From an uncultured Lentisphaerota bacterium (GTDB lineage Bacteria; Verrucomicrobiota; Kiritimatiellia; CAIQIC01), in contig CAIWHP010000166.1 in NCBI GenBank assembly GCA_903912445.1, positions 1 through 39,294 on the forward strand: DNA of 39,294 nucleotides. Reading direction: 5' to 3'. Under the pieces are notes generated by a model. It had not been told where the DNA came from. It searched no databases and saw only the letters and a program-made list of their open reading frames with translations. Position numbers and translations under genes: made by a program. Shown here piece by piece: positions 22,975 through 31,587 of this stretch. Numbering within the stretch: position 1 is the stretch's first letter; each line of letters starts with the position of its first letter.

Positions 22975-25637
22975 GGCGTGAGCGGATGTTCGCGTGCGCC
23001 CTCGGCTTCGACGATGGGCCAGCTCGCGCGCAGTTCCGATGGATAGGGGCCGATCTTCTCGACGGGGATCGGCTGGAAGCCGAGCTTGAACGCGGGCGAG
23101 CCGGGCTTCAGCCGGTAGTCGTCCTTGGCGGCATCCACGAAGAGCGGATCGGCGGCGAGCGAATGCTGGTCGTTGCCGAGCGCCTGCCACGACGCCCAGG
23201 AATCCAGCATCACGGCCTCGCGCAGCACCACGTCGTCCACCCAGAGCGTGCCGGCCTCCTGGCGGATGTCAAAGCGGATACGGAAACTCTTCATCCCTTC
23301 CTTGTAGCTGCTTTCCCCGGGTTCAGGGAATTTGAAGATCAGTTCATAATCCTTCCAGTCCGTGTCGGCGGTGGCGGCGAGATCCTTCGACCAGAAGAAC
23401 GCCTTGTCCTGATAGCTTTGCGGCATCATCGCGAACTTGGTGCCCGGCGCGTCGGACTTGATGCGCGCGGTGAGCCGGTAGGTCTGGCCCGGTTTCGCGG
23501 CGATGTCGGTGCTGACGAAATTCGGCGAGAGCTTCTGGTGCTTGGCATCGCTGGAAGTGCCGCGGCCTTCGATGCGCAGCGACTGCTTGCCGGCGCTTTG
23601 CACGGTTGCATCGAGCGCGGCCTTCGAGGTTCCGGGTTTGATCTGCCACTTCCAATCCTTCGGCAGCTTGCCCGCTTCGCCGTCCTCGAAGCCGGGATTC
23701 GGCGCGAGGTTCGGCCCGGTGGCGTCCTTCACCTTTTGCTGGCCGGTCTGCAGCGGCAGGCCAGCATGCCAGACGAGGTTGGAGTCACAGAAGTTGTTCG
23801 CGAACGAAACGCTGCGCATCTGGTAGAGCTTCGCTTTCGGGTCGGTGTAATAGACGATGTTCCGCGTCAGGACGTTGCCCGCCATGATGGTGCGGTCGGG
23901 CAGCACGGCATTGGTCGGGTGCAGGTCCATGTGCCGCATTTTTTGCCACGCCGGCTGGCTGGCGACCGACTCGTAGCCTTTGACCATGCTGCCGAGGTGG
24001 TTGGTCCAGTAGCGGTGCTTGTCGGTCCAGCCGCTGTACTGCACCTGCTGCAGCCGGCCCTCGACGAAGATGTTGTTCTGGATGCGGTTGTCGCGCCCGT
24101 TGTGCAGGTGGAGGCTCGCCTGCGAGCAGCGCGCGACGATGTTGCCGATCACGTCCACGCCGCCGGTGTTGTCGTCGAGATAGACGCCCCACGCGAAGTG
24201 CGGCGAATGCCAGACGCCCTTGTCGTCGTGGCCGTAGCCGAGCATGTCGTGGAAATAGTTGTAGCGGATCACCGAGCCACGCGAGCCGATCCAGTCGCGG
24301 CCGCCGGTATAGACCGCGCCGGTGTCCTCGGTCTCCAGATTCATGTGGCGGATGTGGTTGTATTCGATGACGAGGTTGTTCCCGGCAAACATGATGCCCA
24401 TGCGCGGCCCGTCGTGAATCAGGTTGTGCGACGCGCGGTTGCCGCAGCCGTTCAGCCCGACGCCGACGCCCTGCGCATGGAACACGCCGATGTGGTGGAT
24501 ATAGTTGTTGTCGGCATAGTTCCCCGCGGGCGTCAGTGTGATGCGGTCGCCGCCGCTGATGCTGACGCCGCAGCTGCCTACCTCATAGATGTCGCAGCCC
24601 GCGACGCCGTTGCTGGTGCCGCCGCTGATGCTGGCACCGTGACCACCGTAGTCGCCGACGTTGCGGATCGTGCTGGCGGCGATGACGCAATTGGTCGTGT
24701 CCTTGAGCGTGATCGCGGTGCCGTCGGCGCACTCGAACGTGAAACCACGGAACGTCACGTCGTGCGCGCCGGGGCCGAGTTCGAGGATCGTGCGCATCAT
24801 CGGCGCATAGACCGGCTTGCCGGCGAGCGGCGCGGGCGGCCAGAAGTAGAGTGTCCGCGTGCGCGTATCAAGGAACCACTCGCCCGGCGCGTCGAGTTCC
24901 TCGAAGAGACCTTGCGCATAGTAGCGGTCGAACTTGCGGATGGGGTAGGAGCAGTCCTTGGCCAGCGTGAGGGTGTGCGCCGCGCCATCCACCGACTTGA
25001 TGCGGACGATGTTGTTCCACCAGTTGTAGCGCGGGAAGACCAGCACCTCGCCGTCCTCCGGGTGCGCCCAGGTGCGCGCGTCCGACGGTTTGAACTGGAG
25101 CGTGTGCTTGTCCTCGCCCGCGCGCTCCGCGTACATCGGCCACGCCTTGCCATCTGCATAGGCCCAGCCGCCGCCGTACGGATTGCTGGCGTCAAAGTTC
25201 GGGTAACGCGCCAGATGCTGGCGCTTTCCGTCGAAGAAGAGCTGGCGGAAGTTGACACTCTTGAAACCTTGCGCGCCGACATCGGCTTTCAGGATGCCCT
25301 GGGTGTGCGGCGCGAAGTTGAGGATCGCGCGCCCGCCGAGCAGGTGCGGCTTTTCGTTCTGATAGGCGCGCCAGGTCGTCGTCGAATCCTGCGCGCCGAG
25401 TTTGAGCGTGCGGGGCAGGGAGTAGGTGCCGCCGCGGACCTGCACGGTCACCGGTTCCGCCGGCTGTGCTGCGTGAATGGCGCGGGCCGCGTCGCGCGCC
25501 TTTTCCAGTGTTGCCAGAGGACTCGCCAGCGTACCGCGGTTGCCGTCGTTGCCATCCGGCGCGACGAAGATCTCCGCTGCGAAACACGTGGCGCTCGCCG
25601 CCAAAGTCAAACCAGCAACCAGCCAGAACTTTTTCAT
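22971..25637 (-). CDS. Secreted right-handed parallel beta-helix protein
   Basis: 888 residues with a signal peptide (MKKFWLVAGLTLAASATCFA). IFVAPDGNDGNRGTLASPLATLEKA is the common opening of surface pectate-lyase-like or chondroitinase B-like beta-helix proteins. Many repeats with N-x-I turns follow (NNYIHHIGV, NLVIEYNHIRHM, VIGNIVARCSQASLHLHN, NRIQNNIFVEG). A jelly-roll carbohydrate-binding-like module lies at about 630-810 (NLAPNPGFEDGEAGKLPKDW, FRIRFDIRQEAGTLWVDDVVL), and the C-terminus repeats DPLFVDAAKDDYRLKPGSPAFKLG, typical of these proteins. Probably a polysaccharide lyase or hydrolase, but no catalytic residues can be assigned. The start follows AAGGAG. A TTGACT lies about 65 bases upstream, without a clear -10. 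It is coupled to rsmE. Confidence 0.82.
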   Translation of the reverse strand: MKKFWLVAGLTLAASATCFAAEIFVAPDGNDGNRGTLASPLATLEKARDAARAIHAAQPAEPVTVQVRGGTYSLPRTLKLGAQDSTTTWRAYQNEKPHLLGGRAILNFAPHTQGILKADVGAQGFKSVNFRQLFFDGKRQHLARYPNFDASNPYGGGWAYADGKAWPMYAERAGEDKHTLQFKPSDARTWAHPEDGEVLVFPRYNWWNNIVRIKSVDGAAHTLTLAKDCSYPIRKFDRYYAQGLFEELDAPGEWFLDTRTRTLYFWPPAPLAGKPVYAPMMRTILELGPGAHDVTFRGFTFECADGTAITLKDTTNCVIAASTIRNVGDYGGHGASISGGTSNGVAGCDIYEVGSCGVSISGGDRITLTPAGNYADNNYIHHIGVFHAQGVGVGLNGCGNRASHNLIHDGPRMGIMFAGNNLVIEYNHIRHMNLETEDTGAVYTGGRDWIGSRGSVIRYNYFHDMLGYGHDDKGVWHSPHFAWGVYLDDNTGGVDVIGNIVARCSQASLHLHNGRDNRIQNNIFVEGRLQQVQYSGWTDKHRYWTNHLGSMVKGYESVASQPAWQKMRHMDLHPTNAVLPDRTIMAGNVLTRNIVYYTDPKAKLYQMRSVSFANNFCDSNLVWHAGLPLQTGQQKVKDATGPNLAPNPGFEDGEAGKLPKDWKWQIKPGTSKAALDATVQSAGKQSLRIEGRGTSSDAKHQKLSPNFVSTDIAAKPGQTYRLTARIKSDAPGTKFAMMPQSYQDKAFFWSKDLAATADTDWKDYELIFKFPEPGESSYKEGMKSFRIRFDIRQEAGTLWVDDVVLREAVMLDSWASWQALGNDQHSLAADPLFVDAAKDDYRLKPGSPAFKLGFQPIPVEKIGPYPSELRASWPIVEAEGAREHPLTP

Positions 25638-25857
25638 CGGGGCTCCTTCAAATCCGGTCGTAAACGCGTGAAGGCTTTGGCATCCGCGCCGCGGAAAGTC
25701 AAGCATGCGGCGGCAGGCAGATGGTGGGCGGCAGCAGGAAGACTGCGCGGCCTTGCGAGCACAGCTGCAACGTGGCGCGTGGTGGCTGCAGCGCTCTTTT
25801 TGGCGGCAAGCGTAGGTGTGCCCCTCCGCGGCGGTCAAAGCCTTGGCCAACGCGCGG

Positions 25858-28212
25858 TCAGGGCGGGGGTGGGGCGGGCGGGGGCTTGTGGCCGTTCACG
25901 AGCACCTGGAGTTCGTTGATCGCGATGTTCAGGTGCGTGGAGGAACGGATGAGGCTGTAGACGCGCAGGTAGCGGCCTTCGATCGGCTTGAAGGTGTGGA
26001 CGGCGCGCTCGCCCTTGCTGTCCCTGACCTTTGCCGCGTCGGTCCAGGTGAAGCGGTCGGTGGAGACCTGGACCTTGTAGTCGAGCGGATGGGCCGGATC
26101 CCAATAGATGACGGCGCCGGAAATCTTTTGGTTTGAGCCGAGATCGGCGATGAACCACTGGTTGTCCTTGGGCAGGGAGGTCCACTTGGTCTGGAAGTCG
26201 CCGTCGATGGCCAGGCGCACGGTATTGGTCCCGGTGGCGGCGAAGACGGCCTTGACCTCCGCGGGCGGCACGACCGGTTCCGGCTTGGGCTCGGGTTTGG
26301 GCTGCGGTTTCTTCGCCTCGGCTTGCTTGCGCTTCCATTCCTCGTCGGCCTTCTTCTTCTTGTCCGCTTCCTCTTTCTTGCGCCACTCGCCTTCCTGCTC
26401 GCCGAGTTTCTTGATGTGGGCATTCAGCGCGCCTTGCAGCGCCGGACTGCAGCGGCCTTTGTATTCGTCGAGCAGCTTGCGCGCGTCGCCAAACTTCCTG
26501 GCTTTGGCCAGTGCGGCCGCCTCTTCGGTGGAGCGGTCGAACTCCTGGCTCTGCTTGATCCAGTGCTCGGCCAGTCCCTTGAACGCGAACGGCCAGGCCG
26601 GCCCGTTGGCGTCGGCGGGTTGGTAAGCCTGCAGGCGGGTGACGGCCCCGTAGCGGTTGGTGGCGGACATCCACTCGCGGAGGCCGACGGTGAAGTTCGC
26701 GAGCGGCGGATACCACGCCGGCGTCAGGGCGTTGGTGGCGGCCAGGACGCGGGCGTCGCTGCGCTTCAGCAGATAGTGCGCGAGGGACAGCGGCAGGCGG
26801 GCGCACTCGCTGGCGATGTTCGTGGACAGCGCCGGCGGCGCCGGCAACTTTCGCAACATTTCTTCCGCGTCGGGCTCACGCCGGTCGGCGAGGAGCGTGA
26901 TGCCCTGGAAGACACGGATCCATTCGCGCTGCTCGGGGCCCGTCAGGACGTTGAGGCCGAGCGCTTCGAGGTTGTTGTTCACGGCGAGCACGGCGCCGCG
27001 CGCGAGGGGCTTGATAGCCTCGATGAGCTGCTCCTCCTGCGCCGGGGTGAACGGGTTCACGCTGGGCGCGGGCGCCACCGGCACGGCCACGGTCACGGGC
27101 GGCGGCTCCGCGTCCTTTTTCTTGTTCCACGCATAGTACAGCGTGACGCCGGCGAGTGCGGTGAGCAGCACGCCGCCGAGGACGAGGAAGAGCCACAGCT
27201 TGCTGCCGGCTGCCGGTTCGGCCGGATGCCCGCCCCCCGTCGCGCCGGTCGGCTCCGCGGCGATCTTGGCCCGGGCGGCCGCGAGGTCGGAGATCAGCGA
27301 GGCGTAGTTCGGGTACCGCATCAGCGTGTCGGGCGCGAGCATCCGGTTGATGATGCGCACGGTTTCGGCATGCAGATCGGTGCGTACGGTGTTGATGTCG
27401 GGCGGCGGCAGTTGCAGGCGCGCAAGCACGACCTCGGTCGGGGTGTCGCCATCGAACGGCGGCCGGATGGTCATGGCGTGGAACATCGTGGCGCCGAGGC
27501 TGTAGATGTCGGCGCGCTGGTCGGACTTCAGGCGGCGCGCTTTTTCCGGCGCGATGTAGAAGGGGGTGCCCCAGATGTCGCGGTCGCCGGCCTTCTGCTG
27601 GCGGATGAAGCTGGCGAGGCCGAAGTCGGCGACCTTGGCCACGCCCTTCTTGTCGAACAGGATGTTGGCCGGCTTGATATCGCCGTGCATCAGGCCAGCT
27701 TCATGGGCGGCCTTGAGGCCCTCGGCGACCTCGAGGCAGATGTCGAGCGCCTGTAGTTCGTTCAGCGGCTGGCTGGAGGTGATGTAGGCGTCGAGCCGGC
27801 CCCCGTCGACGAGCTCCATGACCAGATAGGGCTGGCCCTTTTCGCGACCGAACGAGAAGATCTGGACGACGTTGCGGTGGTTGATCGCGGCGGCAGCCCG
27901 CGCCTCGCGCAGGAAGTTTTCCAAAAATTGCGGGTCGTCGCCGAGCGACTTGTGCATGATCTTGATCGCGACCGGCCGGCCCAGCGCCTGGTCCATCCCG
28001 CGGTACACCACGCCCATGCCGCCGCGGCCGAGCTCCTCGAGGAGCAGGAAGTTGCCGAGCTTGCCGGGCACCATCTGCTGGATGTGGCACTCGGGGCAGT
28101 TGAACAGCGTGAAGATCGGCAGGGAAGAGACATCGAGATGGTGCCCGCAATTCGCGCAAGCAATCTTTTCGACGTGATCCGCCAGAATCAAAATGGAATC
28201 TTTATCCGTCAC
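25858..28212 (-). CDS. Receptor-like Ser/Thr protein kinase with N-terminal zinc ribbon and C-terminal discoidin-type domain
   Basis: 784 residues from the GTG at 28212. Order: zinc ribbon with C19, C22, C39, C42; Hanks-type kinase at about 53-315 (glycine loop LGRGGMGVV, K84 in VAIKIM, HGDIKPAN with D178, DFGLA at 196, GTPFYIAPE); one membrane helix at about 339-362; a helical region; a Lys/Glu-rich coil near 615-650; and a last 130 residues with F5/8 type C features (VRLAIDGDFQTKWTS, WFIADLGSNQKISG, YLRVYSLI). The catalytic loop has HGD instead of HRD, so this is a non-RD kinase. Inferred topology: kinase inside, discoidin domain outside. Such domains often bind glycans, so it may sense surface sugars. 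The start is uncertain; an upstream GTG at 28299 adds unlikely residues. Confidence 0.87.
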   Translation of the reverse strand: MTDKDSILILADHVEKIACANCGHHLDVSSLPIFTLFNCPECHIQQMVPGKLGNFLLLEELGRGGMGVVYRGMDQALGRPVAIKIMHKSLGDDPQFLENFLREARAAAAINHRNVVQIFSFGREKGQPYLVMELVDGGRLDAYITSSQPLNELQALDICLEVAEGLKAAHEAGLMHGDIKPANILFDKKGVAKVADFGLASFIRQQKAGDRDIWGTPFYIAPEKARRLKSDQRADIYSLGATMFHAMTIRPPFDGDTPTEVVLARLQLPPPDINTVRTDLHAETVRIINRMLAPDTLMRYPNYASLISDLAAARAKIAAEPTGATGGGHPAEPAAGSKLWLFLVLGGVLLTALAGVTLYYAWNKKKDAEPPPVTVAVPVAPAPSVNPFTPAQEEQLIEAIKPLARGAVLAVNNNLEALGLNVLTGPEQREWIRVFQGITLLADRREPDAEEMLRKLPAPPALSTNIASECARLPLSLAHYLLKRSDARVLAATNALTPAWYPPLANFTVGLREWMSATNRYGAVTRLQAYQPADANGPAWPFAFKGLAEHWIKQSQEFDRSTEEAAALAKARKFGDARKLLDEYKGRCSPALQGALNAHIKKLGEQEGEWRKKEEADKKKKADEEWKRKQAEAKKPQPKPEPKPEPVVPPAEVKAVFAATGTNTVRLAIDGDFQTKWTSLPKDNQWFIADLGSNQKISGAVIYWDPAHPLDYKVQVSTDRFTWTDAAKVRDSKGERAVHTFKPIEGRYLRVYSLIRSSTHLNIAINELQVLVNGHKPPPAPPPP

Positions 28213-28234
28213 ATGGCACCCAAACGTTGGGCGG

Positions 28235-28263
28235 ATGCTAACAGAGAGCCGCGCGCGCAGCAA
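28235..28263 (-). promoter_or_regulatory. Candidate promoter of the receptor kinase gene
   Basis: On the minus strand TTGCTG (28263-28258), a 17-base spacer and TAGCAT (28240-28235), about 22 bases before the GTG start. A near-palindrome CCCAAACGTTGGG (28219-28231) lies between it and the gene. The matches are weak. Confidence 0.25.
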
Positions 28264-28315
28264 CAGGGAACGCACGGGAAATGCGCGGCCGGTCGGCACG
28301 GCTGGTGCTTTGGGG

Positions 28316-28344
28316 TTGCGCGAAGGGCATTCTCTCCTTATCTT
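28316..28344 (+). promoter_or_regulatory. Candidate leaderless promoter of the DUF3108 gene
   Basis: TTGCGC (28316-28321), a 17-base spacer and TATCTT (28339-28344), followed by only six bases before the ATG at 28351. The layout copies that of the LacI-type regulator. No ribosome-binding site is present. Confidence 0.45.
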
Positions 28345-28350
28345 GCCCGC

Positions 28351-29208
28351 ATGTTTTCATGGTTCAGGGCAATGTTGCTGGGCGGCCTGCTGGCCGCTGG
28401 GGCGGTCCGTGCCGATCCGACGCCGGGGGGGACCAACGACCCGCCGGTGACGGGCACGAACGCGCCGCTGCTGATGCGCGCGGTCGACCTGCCGTTTCCC
28501 ATCGGCGAGGTGCTGACCTATCGCGTCCACTGGGGCTACATCCCGGTCGCTACCGCCACCGTCACCTTCGAGTGGGTGGAACTGGACGGCCGCAAGCTGG
28601 TGGCCATCCGCTCGACCGCGCGCACCAACAAGTTCGCCGATAAGATCTACCGCGTGGACGACCTGCTGGAGAGCATCGTGGACCCCGAGACCATGCTGCC
28701 GGTGCGCTACACCAAGCTCGCGCACGAGGGCCGGTACTGGACGCACGAGATCACCACCTTCGACCATAAGAACCGCGTCGCGCACTACGAGTCGAAGAAG
28801 AACGGCGAAAAGCAGGACTATCCCATCGATGCCGACACCCGCGATCTCATTTCGATGATGTACTTCATGCGCTCGCAGCCCTTCGTGATCGGTCAGAAGC
28901 CGCACTACCGCTGCCTCACGGATGAGCACATCTACGACTTCTGGGTGGACATCATCAAGGACGAAAAGATCGAACTGGAGAACTACGGCGCTGCGCCGTG
29001 CGTCAAGGTCGAGCCGGTCGCCGCGTTCAACGGCCTGTTCATCCGCAAGGGCCGGGTCTGGTTTTGGATCTCCCGCGACAAGCGCCAGTTCATGACGAAG
29101 ATGGTCGCCGAGGTGCCCGTTGCCAAAATCTGGGTCGTGCTCGACAAGGTCAGCGGGCCGGGCACGGATTTTTGGGTCAAGCCGCCCGCGGACGACAAGA
29201 AAAAGTAG
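28351..29208 (+). CDS. DUF3108-type secreted protein
   Basis: 285 residues. The N-terminus (MFSWFRAMLLGGLLAAGAVRA) is a likely signal peptide. The body, with FPIGEVLTYRVHWGYIPVATATV, DKIYRVDDLLESIVDPETMLPVRY and a late VWFWISRDKRQFMTKM, fits the DUF3108 pattern: an outer-envelope beta-rich protein whose function has not been settled. It lies nine bases before hldA, so the two are probably co-transcribed, which hints at a role in envelope biogenesis. The long in-frame extension upstream overlaps the divergent kinase gene and is a shadow. Confidence 0.75.
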   Translation: MFSWFRAMLLGGLLAAGAVRADPTPGGTNDPPVTGTNAPLLMRAVDLPFPIGEVLTYRVHWGYIPVATATVTFEWVELDGRKLVAIRSTARTNKFADKIYRVDDLLESIVDPETMLPVRYTKLAHEGRYWTHEITTFDHKNRVAHYESKKNGEKQDYPIDADTRDLISMMYFMRSQPFVIGQKPHYRCLTDEHIYDFWVDIIKDEKIELENYGAAPCVKVEPVAAFNGLFIRKGRVWFWISRDKRQFMTKMVAEVPVAKIWVVLDKVSGPGTDFWVKPPADDKKK

Positions 29209-29217
29209 GGGTCGCTC

Positions 29218-30225
29218 ATGAGCATCACCAGCGCGCGCGTCAAAGATCTGCTGCAGCAATTCCAGCGGCAGCGCATCCTGGTCGTCGGCGACCTGATGCT
29301 CGACCGCTACCTCTACGGCGCGGTCAGCCGCATCTCGCCGGAGGCCCCCGTGCCGGTGATCCATGTCCAGCACGAGAAGGCGATGCCCGGCGGCGCCAGC
29401 AACGTCGCCGTCAACATCCGCGCGCTCGGCGGGCAGACGGCCCTCGGCGGCCTGCTCGGCCGCGACGCCGCCGGCCGCGAGCTGCGCGAGGTGCTCATCA
29501 GGAACGGCGTCAGCACCGAGGCCATCCTCGACCAGCCCGATGCGCGCACCATCGTCAAGGAGCGCATCATCGCCGAGCGCCAGCAGGTCTGCCGGGTGGA
29601 CTGGGAAGAGCCGCTGCGCCTCGACGCGCCGACGCTCGACGGCTTCTCCAAGCGCGTGGCCGTGGAACTGAAGAAATCCACCGGGGTGATCCTGGCCGAC
29701 TACGGCAAGGGCGTCCTGCAGCAGGGGGTCGTGGATGGCGTGCTGGCGGCGGCGCGCGCCGCCGGCCTGCCGGTCGGGCTGGATCCCAAGAATTTTGCAT
29801 TGCAACTCGCCGGGCTGACCCTCGCGACGCCGAACCGCAAGGAGGCGTTCGCCGCCGTCAGCCGGCCGGAGACTACGCCCGCGGCCGAGCCGCTGCATGA
29901 CCGCGCCCTGCTGGAGGTCGGCCAGGCGCTGTTGCAGAAATGGCAGCCGCGGATGCTGCTGATCACGCTCGGCGCGCAGGGCATGCTGCTCTTTGGCGCC
30001 GCGCTGGCGCCACACCACGTGCCGACCCGGGCCCGCGAGGTCTTCGATGTCTCCGGTGCGGGCGATACGGTCATCGCCGCCTGCGTCCTTGCGCTCGCCG
30101 CCGGCGCGACGCCGGTGGAAGCCGCCGAGGTGGCGAACTTCGCCGCCGGCGTCGTCGTCGGCAAACTGGGCACCGCCACGTGCAACCCGGCGGAGCTCCT
30201 GGCTGCGGTCGCCGGTCACGAATGA
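29218..30225 (+). CDS. hldA: D-glycero-beta-D-manno-heptose-7-phosphate kinase
   Basis: 335 residues, the kinase-only form (the HldE N-terminal half without the adenylyltransferase). RILVVGDLMLDRYLYG, RISPEAPVPVIHV and PGGASNVAVNIRALGG are hallmark HldA/RfaE1 segments of the PfkB/ribokinase family. DVSGAGDTVIA holds the catalytic Asp and anion hole. It phosphorylates heptose 7-phosphate at C1 on the way to ADP-heptose for the LPS inner core, so the cell is Gram-negative with heptose-containing LPS. An adenylyltransferase partner (HldC or HldE2) is not in the window. GGGG lies about six bases before the start. The stop overlaps an ATG of the next frame. Confidence 0.9.
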   Translation: MSITSARVKDLLQQFQRQRILVVGDLMLDRYLYGAVSRISPEAPVPVIHVQHEKAMPGGASNVAVNIRALGGQTALGGLLGRDAAGRELREVLIRNGVSTEAILDQPDARTIVKERIIAERQQVCRVDWEEPLRLDAPTLDGFSKRVAVELKKSTGVILADYGKGVLQQGVVDGVLAAARAAGLPVGLDPKNFALQLAGLTLATPNRKEAFAAVSRPETTPAAEPLHDRALLEVGQALLQKWQPRMLLITLGAQGMLLFGAALAPHHVPTRAREVFDVSGAGDTVIAACVLALAAGATPVEAAEVANFAAGVVVGKLGTATCNPAELLAAVAGHE

Positions 30226-30233
30226 AGGGCCTG

Positions 30234-30800
30234 ATGACGAACGCCAGACAACAACGGATGGCCGGGCCGCAGGCGCTGGGGGCTGCGCTCGCCCTGCTGG
30301 CCGGCCTGTGGCTCGCGCCGCTGGCGCAGGCCGAGGGCTGCAAGCTGCCCGCGGGGGTCTATCCGCTGAGCCAGCTCGAGGCCGCGCAGGACGAGGCGGC
30401 GAAGAACGGCAAGGCGGTCGCCTTCGTCCTTTCCGAACTCAAGGGCAAGGGCTCCAAGGCGGCCACGCCGAACACGCACTACGCCTTCACCAAGCTCAAG
30501 GGCATCTGTGTGCCGGTTTATGTGGATTATCTCGACGACCAAAAGGGGCTGAAGGAGAAGCATGCGCTGGTGGCGCAGGCCCTCGCTTCCACCAAGGCCG
30601 GCAAGACGATCCCGCGCGTCGTCGCCACGGACCCGGAGTTCAAGCGCGTGGTGGCGATCGTCTCGACCATGCCGGAAGGCGTGATGGGCGACGGGGTCTA
30701 TGAGGACGCCTGCAAGCAGATCCAAGACTATCTGAAGAACCCGGAGAAGCGGGAGACCTTCGACGCGGGCAAAAAGGGGAAGGGTCGGCGGAAGGGTTGA
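30234..30800 (+). CDS. Secreted thioredoxin-fold-like protein without a CXXC (paralogue A)
   Basis: 188 residues from this ATG, which has GAAGGG four bases before it. An ATG at 30222 overlapping the hldA stop is an alternative. A signal peptide (LALLAGLWLAPLAQA) is followed by CKLPAGVYPLSQLEAAQDEA, AVAFVLSELKGKG and IPRVVATDPEFKRVVAI. The beta-alpha layout (Lys-rich helix, hydrophobic strand, later strand with an IPR segment like the cis-Pro of thioredoxins) suggests a thioredoxin-like fold. The position of the redox CXXC is occupied by LSEL, so it cannot act as a thiol oxidoreductase. It is a clear paralogue of the gene at 31012 (PAGV, FVLSE, IPRxVATD are shared). Function unknown. Confidence 0.65.
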   Translation: MTNARQQRMAGPQALGAALALLAGLWLAPLAQAEGCKLPAGVYPLSQLEAAQDEAAKNGKAVAFVLSELKGKGSKAATPNTHYAFTKLKGICVPVYVDYLDDQKGLKEKHALVAQALASTKAGKTIPRVVATDPEFKRVVAIVSTMPEGVMGDGVYEDACKQIQDYLKNPEKRETFDAGKKGKGRRKG

Positions 30801-31011
30801 GGGCCGAGCGGCGGGTGGCACGGAAATTTATGTTTTACGATTGCCGCTTGAGGAGTGGTGCGCGACGCTATGCAAACGAGCGGCGAAAGGTGTAACAGAG
30901 CAATGTCTTTGTGGTCCCCGGAGTCCTTGCTGTCCTTGCGACCCGGGACTTGCAACCCGAGACATCTGACACGAGACGCGGGACGAGTGCCGTGAATAGA
31001 CAGGGAAAAAA

Positions 31012-31587
31012 ATGAAAACAAAAATTCTGCTGACGGTGTTGCTGGTGGCCGGTGTGGCGTGGGCGGCCGGGGATCCGAGCAAGCTGCCGGCCGGCGTGCG
31101 CAAGATGGACCACCTCAAGGAGGCGCTGGGCGAGGCGAAGACCCAGAAGAAAGCCGTGCTATTCGTGCTCAGCGAGATGGTCAAGAAGGAAGGCGGCAAG
31201 GGCAACAAGCTGGTGCTGGAAGCGACGCAGCTGCTGTTCCAGAAGTTGCGCGGCCAGTGCGTCTTGGTCTACGTGGACTTCAACAACGAGCGGCCGAAGC
31301 TCGCCAAGGAACTGCCCAAGGTCAACGAGGCGTTCGATTCCGACGACCTGAAGAAGAGCCCGATCCCGCGCGCCGTGGCGACGGACGCCACCGGGCAGAA
31401 ACTTTTTGCGCTGATTCCCTATGCGCCGCCGGGCGCGCTGGGCGAGGAGATGCTCAAGGAGGCCAAGCTGCAGATCGCCGACGGCCTCGCGGGCAAGCTC
31501 AAGACCGAGTCCATCGGCATTGCCAATACAAAGGAGCGTCAGATCGCCTTGCCGCCCGACAAACAGGACAAGAAGTCCGGCAAATGA
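31012..31587 (+). CDS. Secreted thioredoxin-fold-like protein without a CXXC (paralogue B)
   Basis: 191 residues. Signal peptide MKTKILLTVLLVAGVAWA. The mature part has KLPAGVRKMDHLKEALGEA, AVLFVLSEMVKKEGG, CVLVYVDFNNE and SPIPRAVATDATGQKLFAL, aligning along its length with the protein at 30234-30800. As there, the usual active-site cysteines are absent. A separate 211-base gap precedes it, and the purine-rich AGGGAAAAAA before the ATG serves as the ribosome-binding site. Its stop overlaps the ATG of the metallophosphoesterase gene (ATGA), so those two are coupled. Function unknown; an envelope chaperone or scaffold is one possibility (inference). Confidence 0.68.
   Translation: MKTKILLTVLLVAGVAWAAGDPSKLPAGVRKMDHLKEALGEAKTQKKAVLFVLSEMVKKEGGKGNKLVLEATQLLFQKLRGQCVLVYVDFNNERPKLAKELPKVNEAFDSDDLKKSPIPRAVATDATGQKLFALIPYAPPGALGEEMLKEAKLQIADGLAGKLKTESIGIANTKERQIALPPDKQDKKSGK

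Noticed and set aside
22986-25919. A 977-residue plus-strand reading frame
   Set aside because: Antisense shadow of the beta-helix gene; low-complexity Arg/Val/Glu composition and no recognisable domain.
28357-30219. A 620-residue minus-strand reading frame
   Set aside because: Shadow over the DUF3108 and hldA genes; no ribosome-binding site and no family motifs.
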